Assembly (NCBI GenBank): GCA_020310875.1
Contig: CM035407.1
Coordinates: forward strand, 203,393,627-203,457,626
DNA length: 64,000 nt
From: Ceratopteris richardii
Lineage: Eukaryota; Streptophyta; Polypodiopsida; Polypodiales; Pteridaceae
Direction: 5' to 3'
Part shown: piece after piece, positions 31,546 through 44,925 of the stretch
Numbering within the stretch: the first letter of the stretch is position 1
Layout: the number at the start of each line of letters is the position of its first letter
The notes under the pieces: model-generated
The model's database searches: none
The model's input: only the letters and a program-made list of their open reading frames with translations
What the model was told of the DNA's origin: nothing
Translations under genes and position numbers: made by a program

Positions 31546-33303
31546 GTCTAACACTCTCTCCCCCTTCTAAAGATCATTGTCCTCAATGATCAATGAGGAA
31601 AAGTACTTGCGAACCAGAGCTTCTGATTCCCAAGTAGAGTAAGTGAGTGGTAATCTTCTCCAGGCTACTAAATACTCCTAGATGATATGATTCCTGAATC
31701 CTTTCTATTTCTGATTTAGTATCCTATCTAGAGAATGATCCGTGCTTTTACTTTCTTGCAAAGAAGCAATACCTTCTATTAGATTATCCTCCTTAGAAAC
31801 ATGAAACACTGGATGAAATCTGCAATCTAGAGGAAGATCTAATCGGTATACAACTTCACCTAGATTTTTAACTATCTTCCAAGGTCCACAAAACCTTGGT
31901 GATAGCTTACTACACTTCCCTGTGGACAGTGAAGTAGATCTAGCTGGTACCTGAAGAAAGACTCTGTCTCCTGCCTCTAAGGATCTAGTAGATCTTTTCC
32001 TATCAACATACTCTTTAGCCTTATCAGCTTCTTGCAGCATCTTGGCTTTAGCTATTTCTAAATTTGCTTGGATGTTTGCTAAGAACTCCAAAGCACTAGG
32101 ACATTTCTATGACATATCTATGGTACTAAGAGCATTGGGATTCATGCCATGGTTCATCTCAAAAGGAAATACAACTAGTGCCAAATACTATCCCAATCTA
32201 TCTGTCTCCCTCAATATGTCCTCTAAAAACTAGGTGACTCGCTTGGTCCTATAAATCTCACATCCCTATCTGAAACTATGGATGTTAACAACCCATGCAA
32301 TCTGAAGACATGCTGGATAAACAACTGTGGCACCTGTGGATCAAATGGACAGACCCCTATGGATCAATGATCCCTGCGGATCACATGCACTGATCCCTGT
32401 GGATCAATGTCTGACACTTTGATCCCTGTGTGGAGTTTCTATCGTCTCCTACGTGGGTATGAACTGATCCCTATGGACCAAAGTCATGATTCCTATGGAT
32501 CATCAATCTATCTACCTTAACTAGGATAGTATCCCAATTCCTTTGGGTCCGCGTTACTCGACTATGAAGTCCATAGATACACTGTTCTAGTTGTGATCTG
32601 GAATCTATAAAGGGTACAAAAGACGTGGAGTCTTAATCCTTTTTGCTTGGTTGACTTGACACATAAAGCCTGTTAAACATAAGTGTGGACATCCCTGGCT
32701 ATCCAGGCCACCAAAATGTTCTTATAACAAGTTGTATTGTCTTGTCAACACCTGGATATCCGGCAAATAACATCATGGTTAGCATGCATGACTTTTCTTC
32801 TCAAATCCCGGGAATCTGGTATGCAAACCTTTCCTTTATGTCTAACTATTCCATTCTCCTCTGAGAAACTGGAATATGGAATGGACTGCTTCGCTCTGCT
32901 AGGGGAAGAAATGGCTCAAACTATCACGTCACCTATAATAGAGTCATCACTGATGGCTCGAATGTGGATCTTCCACCTGTGCTTCCTTTATCTCTTGAAG
33001 CAATGAGCTTTCTAGAACTGTAAAGCTCATTTGATACATTATCCATGATAATATATCATCAACTATATTCTCTTTGCTCTTCTATATAAGATTTCCATGT
33101 GAAACTCCTATATGAGCTCAGCCCAACGAGCCCGACTGCCTCAAAGATCTGGCTGACTAATACTTAAGTATATGGTGCTCTATGTATGCCTTAAAGTCTG
33201 CACCATCAAGATAGTGCCTGTAGACTTTAAGTGAATACACCACTGCATATAACTCCTGTTCATGCACTGGCCTACCATCTCGGCTCAAAACTGTCCCTAT
33301 GGC
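31546..33303 (-). pseudogene. Family A 3'-end fragment E2 (minus): RNase H to LTR start
   Basis: On the minus strand, from 33303: RNase H (GIAIGTVLS, HEQELYAVVYSLKV), the 33006-32737 stretch with the H2C2 region, integrase core broken by palindromes, then the 128-codon C-terminal frame (32091-31705). That frame reads GDRVFLQVPARST, CGPWKIVKNLGEVVYRLDLP and LDRILNQK. A polypurine tract (31554-31569) and LTR start TGTTAGACATTG at 31553 follow. The LTR changes into integrase sequence after about 30 bases, at the palindrome. E2 forms one arm of an inverted repeat with 33535-34790. Confidence 0.78.
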
Positions 33304-34790
33304 TTATGCCACTAGTAGTCATTCTTAGGACTTTCTGGTTTCTATCGGAAATTCATCTCTTCATATTCGTTGATAGCAGCACCTATGACGAACTTGCTTC
33401 AAGGCAAAATTCCATTTGCATGGAAGCAAGAGTAGCAATAGAGTTTTGATACCCCTGAAACAAGTTGTTTGAGAGGCTCCTATACTCAAAGTGGTGGATC
33501 CTCAAAAACCATTTGAGTTAGAAACGGATGCTAGCGGCATAGCCATAGGAGCAGTCTTGAGTCAAGATGGCAAGCCAATAGCTTTTGAAAGTAAGAAGTT
33601 AAGTAGTGCACAATGCAATTGGTCGGTGCATGAACAAGAGTTGTATGCAGTGGTGCATGCACTTAAAGTTTGGAGACACTATCTTTATGGTGCAGACTTT
33701 AAGGTATTCACAAATCATCATACACTCAAGTATTTTTGTAGTCAGCTAGATCTTCGAGGCTGACAGGCTTGTTGGGCTGAGCTCATGCAAGAATTTCACA
33801 TGGAAATCTTGTATAGAAGTGGCAAAGAAAATATAGTAGCTGATGCATTATCTCGTATAATGTATCAAATGAGCTTTACAGTTTTAGAAAGCTCATTGCT
33901 TCAAGAAATTAAGGAAGCACAGGTGGAAGATCCACATTTGTTACAGATAGTTAGAGCCATTAGTGATGACTTTATTTTAGGAGACGGGACAAATCTAGTT
34001 GTTTCTTCTTCTACTAAAGCAAACAAGTCCATTTTGTATTCTAATGTCTCACAGGAGAATGGAATAGTGAAGCGGAAAGGAAAGGTTTGTGTGCCAGATT
34101 CTCGGGATTTGCGAAAGAAATTCATGCATGATAACCATGATGTTCCCTGTGCAGGACATCTTGGTGTTGACAAGACAATAAAGCTTGTTAGAAGAACATT
34201 TTGGTGGCCTCGATTAGCCAGAGATATCCATACTTATGTTCAACAATGCTTTATGTGCTAAGTCAACAAAGAAGAAAGGGTAAAGACACGAGGTCATTTA
34301 CATCCTTTACAAGTTCTAGATCATAATTAGGATAGTATATCCATGGACTTCATAGTGGGGTTACCGCGGACCCAAGGGAAGCGGGATACAATCCTAGTTG
34401 TGGTAGATAGACTGAGCAAGATGGCTCATTTTATACCTACGTAGGAGATGATAGAAGCTCCACAGGTAGCGGAGTTGTTTATCCAGCATGTCTTCAGATT
34501 GCATGGGTTACCGACATCCATAGTCTCAGATAGGGATGTCAGATTTACAGGACATTTCTGGAAGTTTGTATTTGACAAACTGAAAGTGTCACTAAAAATG
34601 AGTAGTGGTGAGCATCCACAGACAGATGGTCAGACCGAGAGGGTCAACCAAATTCTAGAGGATATATTGTGGGCATATGTGTCTAAGAGACACACAGATT
34701 GGGATAGTTATTTGCCACTAGTAAAGTTTTCTTATAACAATAGGCCTCACAAGGTGACTAGGATGTCTCCTTTTGAGATGAAGTTACATC
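33304..34790 (+). pseudogene. Family A RNase H and integrase fragment (plus)
   Basis: A good 90-codon RNase H frame (33491-33763) has DPQKPFELETDASGIAIGAVLS, HEQELYAVVHALKVWRHYLYG and FTNHHTLKYF. Then 33785-34261 gives the LYRSGKENIVADALSR end and the integrase H2C2 domain (HDVPCAGHLGVDKTIKLVRR, FWWPRL). After a stop, 34448-34790 gives the core: SIVSDRDVRFTGHFWKFVF and HPQTDGQTERVNQ (DX35E). The fragment starts head to head with E2 and is cut at FEMK. It is the best preserved family A integrase here but is incomplete. Confidence 0.85.
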
Positions 34791-34799
34791 CTCATTTGC

Positions 34800-35420
34800 T
34801 CACCTTCATGAGCAGTCATTTTTAACTTTATCTCCATAGGAGTACCTGCAAATTTGAGTTCTCCATTTTCAATTTGAAAAGCATGTCTTTGATGTACTTC
34901 CTCTGAGTACAAAACATACCTCTTTCTATATATACCACTTCCAAACCTAGGAAGTATGTAAGCAAACCTAGATCACTAATTTTGAATTCTCTGGAGTTTG
35001 ATGTTTTTTATTCCTTTTGCATCATTACATGTAATGATTATGTCATTGACATATACACATAGGCATATGACCTTTGATTGGTTCCTCTTAATGAAGAGGG
35101 AAGGATATACCTTGCTCACATTGAATCCCTTGTCCTACAAGTAAGTGACAAGCCTATGATTTTAAGCCCTAGAGGCTTGCTTCAATCCATACAAAGTTTT
35201 GCTCAACTTAGATACATATTTAGGACATGAATGGTGTTCAAAACCAAGAGGTTGAGCCATGTGTACCTCTTCAAATATCCATCCATTTAGAGAAGCATCT
35301 TTTACACCCATTTGATAAATCTTCCAATTCTTGGGAGATGCAACACTCATAAGTATTCTAATGGTAGATATATTTGCAACAAATGAAAATGTTTTTTCAT
35401 AATTTGTCTAGAATTTGTGA
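34800..35420 (-). pseudogene. Decayed copia RT fragment
   Basis: On the minus strand one reads IYQMGVKDASLNGWIFEEVH, then LYGLKQASRA, and a YVND motif in place of YVDD (near 35040-35050), followed by DLGLLTYFL-like sequence near 34960. This order is that of Ty1/copia RT. Frames change and stops are present. It joins family A integrase at about 34792. No other copia domain is nearby. Confidence 0.7.
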
Positions 35421-35814
35421 CTCTACCTATTACAAAGACGTTGATACATTTATACTTAGATATGAATTTGAATTTGACTTGCAATCACCTAAAAGTGATC
35501 CTAAAATTTAGGGATGACATAAATTTGATTCCTTTCACTGAATGAGTCATGGATTTAGCTTCCTATCATTAGGATATTTATGTTCTACTTTTAGTTTTCA
35601 CAAATGATCAATGTGAATACATGTTTTACTTTTCACAAGCATGTCTTCTAATGATCATCACTACAGATAGTTTGTGAGAGTAGTCCATGAAGCTTATAAA
35701 GTTCTTAGGCTTGGTATTTGCACCAACATGAATCCATAGAGGTGTGTTTTTATGGTACACCAATATCAAAATGATAGCAAACTTACCACAACAAAAGAAC
35801 ATGAAAGAGGTCTA
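35421..35814. other. No recognisable feature
   Basis: A/T-rich sequence with no reading frame above chance and no motif I can name. It is probably decayed transposon. Confidence 0.4.
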
Positions 35815-36600
35815 AGCATTGATGAGCCATTATGGTTATTATGGAGGGTTCCTTCATATGTATGCAATGATTATGAGACATCTCATTCACTCATCAATCA
35901 CTTTGAATGGATGGAGAAATGAAAAAACACCTTTTAAGAGCTAACACAATGCCTGATATCAACACATACACTCAAAGTACTAGAGTTTAATGAACTATGA
36001 AGTAGGACATATCATAGACCAACTAGTTGATGAAGTCAAAATGGAATTCCATATTTCATATGCCAATCATCATCTAAATAGAGTTAAGAGGAATTATACC
36101 ACAATTGAAAGGGAAGGCCTAATTATGGTCTATAATATGAAAACTTGGACATTAACTTAAATCTAACAAGTTCGGGTTTTTTATAGACCAGCAAGCCCTC
36201 TTGTATTTGATGAGAAAATGAGTGATTCACTTCCAATGAAGTGATTGAGAATATGTTGAATACATTTCGTATGACACATAGAAATTTGCACCTTATCACT
36301 CACATAAGAAATCTAACAAAATCCTATGCAATGTTCTAACCCAAGATTTGACTAGGATAAGTAACTTCACCATGCAATTTGGGATTATGAAATAGCCTAT
36401 AAGTACTTAGGTGAAAGTCCATTCAACCACATGAATGGTTGACATGCCATTAAGACAATATGTTTCCTAGTACCTACTCTACAAGTGGCGCAAGGATATG
36501 ATTGGACTATTCATGGGCTTTTCAATTTAGTAGAGAGCTTAGAGAAGCTCCAAGAACATGATTAAGAGTTGTGGAAAAAAGTTATCCTCACCAACTTCAC
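35815..36600 (+). pseudogene. Relic of B/C-type pol (RT/RNase H and integrase)
   Basis: Shifted frames give SHYGYYGGFLHMYAMIMRH, comparable with the GYYRQFIHMYAIIAKPLY segment of element B. Next come RNYTTIEREGLIMVYNMK and a broken RNase H, then WDYEIAYKYLGESPFNHMNG and FLVPTLQVAQGYDWTIHG, which match the integrase end of B. Intervening parts are deleted, so this is an old internally deleted copy. Confidence 0.65.
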
Positions 36601-38577
36601 CTCGACTAAAAGATTTTGACTTTTAGAGTTCCATTCAAGTTCAAGATTTGATAACATTTGCTTTAGATTTATGAGAAATAAACTAGATTATAAAAAAAAA
36701 CTTATTTGAGTTATATTAAACTATCATCAAACCACCAAACTTCTATGTGCTACCAAACATCGGTGTCTCTAACCATTGAATTTCCATCTATTGATTATGA
36801 TTCAACTTTACCAAAAAACACTCATGCTTACTATCTTTATTATTAAGCTAATCCTATTTTTCTTTGCAATTGCTTGAAACCTTTTTCTATTAGAAATGCA
36901 ATTCTGATGCATAGCCTTGAGTCATTGATGAATTCATCTAGCTGTAGAGATAACTGGGTCCTTTTATGTTGGATTAACTTAGCATATCTAACCTTGGTTG
37001 AAGGGATCTTTCTAAGTTCTCTCTTCAAAAATCTATGTGGCATTTTTAAAAGAGATCTTTGAATCCACCTAGTTCAAGTAAGACTCTCATTGACTTACTT
37101 GAACCTTTTACTAAAGATCCTTTGAAGTTACTTCATAATCTTATATCTTCCTATACAACTTGGTCGGCAATTGTATGGATCTGATATTGTTTCACGTGGT
37201 CCTTTTGCACTCAACCAAGGGTTGAAGATTTTGATCCTGAAGGAACTAAGGCGTGAAAGTGCTGATTATGCCATAGGAATCCAGAATTGAGATTAAAAAC
37301 TACCATTTAACCACATTGTTCCCATGTTTCCTAACATATAAACTTCTGTTAAGGCCTTCAAATAGGAGAAAATTCATTCAAATGATACTAAGAGAACTAG
37401 ATTGGAGATGAATGAAGTGATTATATTATGGTTGAAACTTCGAATACAGGAAGAGGGTGTGGAGTATAGTGGAATTCACTCAAACTACCTTGTCGTCGAC
37501 TTCTTGAGAATCCCCTTTTACACAGAGAGTTGCAGAGAACAGACATAAGATGAAACCCAACTTAAATGCAAAGACGCAGATAATTTCACACTCTCGACTT
37601 CAAACGCACTTCAAGCACTAGACCATGCTAGCCTTGTGATTTTACCACGAGCGTTTGCATGTAACTTGCAGCCTCACCCAAGACACAAAAAATGACACCA
37701 CTAGGATAGGATGGTCTTTTGGAAGGAAGCCTTTGAACTATAATGTATGGACTTGAAAAATCCACAAGGAAAAAAGAATAGAAAGGATGTTTCCACCTGT
37801 ACATGCCTAGTTTCCTCAATAATCACCACTAATGTCGATCCTTCATAGCATCACCCACCTCATCGATTCCCAATATATGTGGTTCTACGATGGCACACTT
37901 GTACTCTTTGCTCCGACCACTCAAGGTGCATCTGCTTCAGCTTCCTCCAAAAAATCTTCATGCCTTGATGTTGTATTATGATGGTTACAACTTGCCACTA
38001 TAGGGACCATCCTTTTCTCATGGGAGAAGATGCAAGAATATCTGATTCATCCTACCAAAAGCCATTGTAGGTGGAGAGGGATTGTTGACGACATGAAGGA
38101 TCTTCATAGTTATTGTGATGGATGTCACCATATGTTGCAAGAGTGAATTCAAACCACTAATGTCATCGAAAAGGAAATGGACAATTAAGGAAGATCGAGC
38201 CATACTTGGTCACCAGAAAAATGATCACCAAAAATGTCAAGATGCCAAAACCAAGAAAGTATCATGAGACTCAAGACCACTTGGCCATCGAGATGGCTCA
38301 TGGCTACTAAAACTGCAAGATACCAAACCAAAGGACACAAAAATTGAACTGTAACTTTCAGCTCCTTTGCCAAATTCCAAACACCTTAGTTCTATGACAC
38401 TTCATGAGTAGTATAATACCCACCATCAAAGGTTGCTCCACCCAAGCGGACAAAACAAAGTTCAGGGATAGAAAAAGGAAAGGTCAAGGGACATTCCTAG
38501 CTATGCCCAAAGATTCAGAGAAGGGAGTTTGACGAACATTTTATTCTTCACTCAAAGATAAAATGTTTTACAAAATT
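36601..38577. other. No gene supported
   Basis: The sequence is A/T-rich with scattered short frames. The minus frame 37043-36843 (RELRKIPSTKVRYAKLI, LSLQLDEFI, KGFKQLQRK) has protein-like composition but no family I recognise and no neighbouring support. I see no RNA gene, LTR terminus or tandem repeat. Confidence 0.35.
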
Positions 38578-39150
38578 TTAAGGCAAATTAAAATGGACTA
38601 TATACAAGATGATACCAATATCCATGTAAGTGTGATATTTGAGACTAGGTCTGTAAATTGTAGTATAACATGGAGGAGATTCTACGTACACTATCTGTGG
38701 TAGGTCAACTTCTTCAAATAGATCATTTAGTCCTGGAGGATTTGGCTTGTCATCATCCGGTTCTGTCAATGAAGTAGCAACACCCATTCCAACGTGATCG
38801 GGGCCTCAATCCATTTGCAATTGCTTGAGCATGTCCCAATTGTTCACCCTCATAAAGTTACACCCCTAATTGTAAACCACCTTAGTGTAGGTGAGCCAAG
38901 AGCATCCCAAAAGTAAAAAGAATCCTCTTGATGAGAGAAGAAGTTGAAATACCATAAAGTCCAAGATGAACTCAAACCCCTATACTATCAATACCACCCT
39001 CTTAATGATTCCGACATGCTTTATCTTGCTTTGGTTTGCCATGGTTATTGTGAAGTGTGCTTCCTTGTATGGTCAGAGTCCTAGCTTTGGCATTGTTGAC
39101 TCAGGCATGAGGTTGATACCTGATTTGACATCTATATTGACTCTTGCAAT
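38578..39150 (-). pseudogene. Relic of a gypsy protease
   Basis: On the minus strand, sequence equivalent to GINLMPESTMPKLGL is followed by MANQSKIKHVGIIK, FILDFMVFQLL, LLLGCSWL and KVVYN. This is the order of a plant gypsy protease with its flap and LLGRPWL-type end. The catalytic motif is degraded (DVKSG at 39132) and stops are present. Downstream 38787-38578 is an acidic linker (SLTEPDDDKPNPPGLNDLFE). It belongs to a third gypsy lineage, different from B, C and family A. Confidence 0.55.
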
Positions 39151-40734
39151 CCCCTACTTGACTACCTTAACTGCTACCCAAGGGCTATAATAGTCAATTA
39201 GAGGGGCTTGCATTATGAAACAATTACCAAGACTACTACCCAAAAATAGTGGTGCTCCTTGTGAAGTCTTAAGAACTTCCATCGTGCCTCCTTTTGGGTG
39301 TCACAAACCACTGATGTGAAACTTATTTTGCTTCAGCTCATGGACCCTTGGACAAGCTTGCGTGAGCACACATAGAGAGAATACGTGAGTTCTCCTCCCA
39401 ACCAACGTTCGAGATATCTTTTAATCTTCTCATAAGATATTATTTTGAGATGTCCTACTCTCTCCTCTTCTCTTACCTTCCCACTAAGGGAATGCATCTA
39501 CATGATGCCATGTGACAAAGCATGCCACCTCCTCTAAGAGGTGTGATCATGCAAGACCCATGATATGACGTTTCCTTCCCTTTGAAAGCATTTTCATCCT
39601 CGAAAATGTAAATGAAATGTCCATAATGGTAAAAGGAAGTGCTCGGACTCCCCTGAACCCCATGGACTCTATGTACATGGTCATCTCTGTGTGTTGCTTC
39701 CCAACATCCTTCCCCTTAAGAATTCTCATATGAGATCATTTGCCTACTATCTCCCATGTATTCTCCACTTACATACCACCACTCCGATGCCATACAACAT
39801 CATCCAAATGACCTAAGTACATATGATGTATACTCTATGGAGTAATAGTATAAGAAGCAAGTGTAAAGTGCCAAACTTATAAGCTTGACCATACCATAAT
39901 GGAGATAACAAACCATAGAATCCTCTGAAATATAGAATAAACTCCCATAAAAAGTGATTCCAAACACAACTAGGACTAGATGATAGATTTCCCTCATACC
40001 CCTCTAGGTCTTCCCAACCTTAAGTGTAATCAAAAGTAATATTTTAATCTAAACTACCTTATAAACTATGTGAATCCATCATCTAGCTCATATATAAGAA
40101 TTTCTTGGAAGTAAAATGCAAACTCTACATGCCATCCACCAAGAAAATTTTGGTTTATCATCCATTTCCTTTGGAATTAGTTCTATTGGAAGAGCATCTA
40201 TTGGCACTAGTGCAAACTCTAAAATATTCTCTTCCCTATAGTTTGCCATATAAATACAAAAATCATTCCCTTTGATAATCAAATAATCTGTAATTACCCA
40301 CTCTTAATTGATGTTTACACATCATACTCATATTGAATCCAATTACTCTACTCATCCATAGTTGAGAACATCCGTATAGGTTCTCCATGTTTTTTCCTTC
40401 CAAAATAGTAAAGAATGAAAGTCCCATGTGAAGGAAAATTACATTGAAAAGTAGAATAAATGAATTCCTTCTATAATGTAGACTAAGAGATGTTTTCTAA
40501 ACACATCCTCTTTAAAGGAAAACATACTCTATTCTTCTCCAAAGAAGAAATCATATTTTCCTTTCCTTTTCCCCTTTAAGGAAAAGGAGCTAAAGTGGGA
40601 TCTCAAAGCTAAAGTGACATCACTCCCAGATCTCTAAGCTAATTCCCTCTTTCTCCTTTCCTTAAAAGAAAATCTTATGAATTCATTTGCTCCTCTCTTC
40701 CATAACTAATGCATAATCTCTCATTACATACATT
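39151..40734. other. No gene supported
   Basis: A/T-rich DNA with only short chance frames (for example minus 40282-40088). It may be the decayed rest of the element whose protease lies at 38830-39150. I see no termini. Confidence 0.35.
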
Positions 40735-41760
40735 CCTATGAAGATGGAGAATGAAGATGAAGATGAAGATGAAGGAATCTAAAAAAGTTTTGTATGAGAG
40801 AAAGTTAGAGTACTCTTAGTAGAAAAACTTTACATGATTGAATTTTTTGTAGTTCCTATGTTTTATGTCTCATTTGGTTCCATGGAGATAGGTTAATGAA
40901 GAGATTTTTCATGTTTTTTCATCTCTCTCTAGAATTTTCGATTTTGCAGGGCCCAAAAGTGATATCTGGAAGCACATTTGGACCTGAGGCGTATCTAACA
41001 CTATTGCACAAATTTAAGAACTGAATATTTTTGTCTCTCACAAGCTCAAGCTGATTCCTCATCTTTTTTGAGTTACAGGGCTTGGAAAAGTGCCGTTTTC
41101 CAACACTTAAAAAAAATTAAAAAAAAAGAAAAGCCTTCATTCATTCATCTTATTTATGTTCGCGGATTAGAAAATCCACATGGGTATATATAGGTTATTT
41201 TTGGGTGATTGATGTGTGTGTGTGAGTGCGTTGCAGGGATCACCTCTATTTTTGCAGGTGCGATTCTTGATGGTGGACATGAAAAGTAGATGCATGGGTG
41301 GTCTGGAAGTCTTGCATGAGACATGCGAAAAGACGCTATCTTGGAGCATGCAGATTCTAAAAGTGCGGGTCTAGGAAGGCCTGATTGGTTGTGCGCTGGC
41401 AAAATGTGGAGATCCAAAAAGACGTAGACTGAGAGATAGAAAAGGAGGATGTTCGTACAGTCATTACGATCGTTTTTCGGCTTCTGGAATTGCGCTTGAG
41501 ATTGAGATTGAAATTGAGATTGAGATTGTGATTGTGATTGAGACTGGGATTGAGATTGTGATTGTGATTGAGATTGGGATTGAGATCAGCTCGGGGGTGG
41601 TCGGGTGGATGAGGCTTCACATTGAAGCTATCTAATAGATTTTGTAACGCAGATCGGTACTACTTGTAAATCTGCACACATAATAAAATTCTCTCTCTTC
41701 TTGTTCTGTGTATACTCTGTTTTCCTTCTTTATATCTTGTGGTGTCGAGGCCTATTATTC
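40735..41760. repeat. Dispersed repeat, second copy of 26230-27220
   Basis: It begins with a GATGAA trinucleotide run and shares blocks with the leader of element B (CTAACACTATTG, GTCTCTCACAAGCTC, AAAAGTGCCGTTTTCC, CAGCTCGGGGGTGGTCGGG). It includes a GATTGAGATTGTGATTG simple repeat (about 41490-41590). A TATA-like GGTATATATAGG near 41183 and ATAATAAAATTC near 41680 suggest an LTR read on the plus strand, but ends are unclear. Confidence 0.55.
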
Positions 41761-44700
41761 TGTGTGGGATTGTGATTCAAGATTAGGAGACTTGTTACAA
41801 CTAATGAAGATATATGTAGTGAAGAGTGGAGAAAAAAAATCCTTCTAAGGGTGAAATCCCTCTATTAAAATGATCAGGAATGATATGACATGATACCATA
41901 AACACATGTGTATCCATATTAAAAAGTTATCTATGCCAACCATCCTCTATAGATCTATATGATCCAATCAAAATAATGGAATTATCCTTCGTGAAAACCT
42001 CAAAATGAGTATGTGATACGAATGGTGATAAAATCACCTATTACATTCTATACTAGAAGAATAAATCTTCCCTAAACTATGAAGGATACCTCCGATTCTA
42101 AGGAGATGTCTACTAAGAGCTCTCCTCTGATGTAGTGAGACATGATTCCATGAATGATGAGTCCTTTCCTCCCTGGCCATAGAAGAAGAGTGCTTAAATG
42201 GAAGTCCTTTCCACCATCCCATACCAGTGGAACCTTCTTCCAATTCATGGTGTCATATCTACACTAAATCAAGTATATATTCCACATATATGTAATGGAA
42301 TATATAGGTGGACTCTAATGAGTCCCATATCCTAAACTCATGTTGGTGGACTCAAATGAGTGCCATGTCCTCCAACTAGTTAGTTTGGTTCTAGTCAACA
42401 TGTGATAATATGTGACAGTGGATATCCCTTTCTTATTCCAAACTAACTTGTTCCTAGGTACCAAGACAAGGTCTAAGTACCTCTCTACAGATCCCAACAT
42501 TCATATATGTATTGGGTACCCCAACTATTTTTGACTAAGGGATCTTTGCTCTAAGTTATAGAGCTAGTGCCATGCCTATGGCCTTCCTAACCATCACTCA
42601 AATCACATAAGCACCTCTCGATGCTTTCTCATGAAACCCACCTTTGTGATCCCATCTAATTGGTTTCCTTAGTAGTGTAGCAAAAATGCTTCACTTCTTA
42701 CTCAAGTGATGTGTATGAGTGAAAATGGTCACTCTTTGGGTATTCCACATAATATTCCATAGTCTCCTAATCATACTATGAGACTCTTGTGAAGATAAGT
42801 AAATCTTCACTACCTTGGAGATTATCATAAATGTATCTCCCATGCCTCTATGCAACTTCCTATTACCTATAGGTTTGGTTGTGCACATTCCTAATGGCGA
42901 AGGTATATCTCCTTTCCTTTATCAATCCTATGGTTGGAATCCATAAGGATTATGTGCAGGGATCCTATTTACTATTGACGTTGCCTTATCTATATTAATA
43001 GGATGGTTCTAAGTCCATCAAGCACATGCTTAGTGCATATATAATGCCATGAGATGGGAAAAATTTCGACAGCATTTCCCCAAGGAAATGGAGTCCCAAA
43101 AAAAATTAACCATGAATGCATTGGCACATAGGCCATCCAACAACATAGGGCTTGGCAAGCCCATGTCATGCATGCCATAAAATCATACATGGACTCCATA
43201 ACCTACAAAAACATAAAAACAAATGCTAGCAACAATCTCTTTGTTGCATAACCATGTAGTTCCTCCAACCATCTTTCGTGCAAACAATCAAAAAGTGTAC
43301 TCCTAGCAAATTGATGCATACTTTTAGAATCAGAAAAAAATGATTAACTTTGATGTTTGCATTCCAATCCATGCATGTAGACACAGAACATGCCATAACA
43401 TAAAGTAAAATGCCTAAAAATATAGACCATACATCCTTGAATGGTTTGACATAGGAATGGCATGCATCCAAGTCCTTTTTTATGAGCTTTGAGACCTCTA
43501 CACCTTCTTCTTCAGGTCCTAACATAAACTTTGAAGTGTCCAAAAAGATAGGATCACTTCCCAAAACATAAAGCATGGTCAGATGATTACCAAAATAATG
43601 CAAATTTACCCAAAAAATGCACTTGTAATCCCTCTTTAGACCTGCAATGACTTTTTTCAAACCTGAAAATAATCATAAAATGAAACATATATCATGTGCA
43701 AGTGGCTCGAAGTGGAATTACTTCAATTTCCTTCCCGGTTTGTAAGATATGGCTCCCTGAAGGTAGTTGCCAAAAACTATTCAGACTTTGCAGACCTTCA
43801 TAGACCTAAAAAAATACATAATTTCCAAAATTTCTTTTTCCAACCTAAAATTAGATCTTGTGATCTTTGGAATGAGCCATAGCACATCCAATTTGGAGTT
43901 TTCTATCCCAAGATATGGCCTTTCCAAGCGGGACATGCCAAACTAGTGGACTATTGGAGAGGCTGGAGAAAGTGTGAAAATGTGATTTTTGGAGTGCCCA
44001 AAAGCATTCTTCCATCAAGCAAATCCTAATCTCTCCATAACCTCAGAGAGTAATATATGAAGATGCTTGGAACTATTTTCACCTTTCCAAATCCTCCCTT
44101 TGCGCATGCTAATTTGCTCCCCAAAAGAGGCATAAATCAAGATTTTTACTTTCTTGAAAAAGTGAGATGGGAGATTTTAGCAAGCTTTTAATCCACTCCT
44201 AATGTGGATTTTTCTTGGATTTTCTCTTCTTCATGGTAATACATACACCATACTTCATGTACGTATGTACTAATCCATGGGAAGCCTCTGAAATGATCTC
44301 TTTTCTTACTCCCAAAAGTGGAGTTTGACAAAAAATTAACATCTGAATTTTTTTTTCCAAAAAGTGTGGAAGGGGGATCTTTGAGGATACAAAATTCCTC
44401 CTTAAATTATTGTTTTAATGAATCTAATGATTCCATTATGAAGCCCATATGCCATATTCTCTGTATATATACTTTTTCCCCATCCATCCATTGCTAGTGC
44501 ACCTCTTTTTCCCTCTTCTAAAATAGGAATCTCTTAAATTGAGGTGCTGAAATTTGTTCTCCACAGTGATGGAAGGGGGTTTTGTGGAGCTTCAAACTCC
44601 CATCATACTGATCTATATTTTGAATTTCTTAATCTTATATTGTATTAAATACACTAGAATATAAGTATGCATGGTTTTTCCTACCAAAATAAGAAAAATC

Positions 44701-44920
44701 CCACTTCATTTTTCTTTCCCAAGATGGCTACTAGTGAGTATAAGCCCTGAAATTTATGTAAAAAAATCATGAAACATAGCTACTTTGGGGATACGCTATG
44801 TTGTATAGGAAAGAAGCACAAAAGATGAGCCCCCAAAAAATTTCAAATTACGAGCATATTTTTTCTTCTTCAAAATCCTATGAAACTCCCTTAAAGCTAT
44901 GTAAATGCACTAGAGGAGTC
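41761..44920. other. No gene supported
   Basis: A/T-rich, low-complexity DNA. The longest frame (minus 43660-43226, 144 codons, with hydrophobic stretches and Cys-rich ends) has no recognisable domain and sits in sequence without codon bias. I treat it as chance. There are no clear LTR ends, RNA genes or tandem repeats. Confidence 0.4.
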
Positions 44921-44925
44921 CTATA
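44921..44925. repeat. Target site duplication (left) of copia element D
   Basis: CTATA directly precedes the LTR, and CTATA follows the other LTR at 51046-51050. Five bases is the usual copia duplication. Confidence 0.85.

Noticed and set aside
38966-39190. Plus-strand ORF with a VDSG string
   Set aside because: The VDSG is a coincidence. The minus strand of the same bases gives an ordered gypsy protease (GINLMPESTM to LLLGCSWL).
43226-43660. 144-codon minus-strand ORF
   Set aside because: It has no recognisable domain, skewed composition and A/T-rich surroundings without coding signals. Chance is likely.
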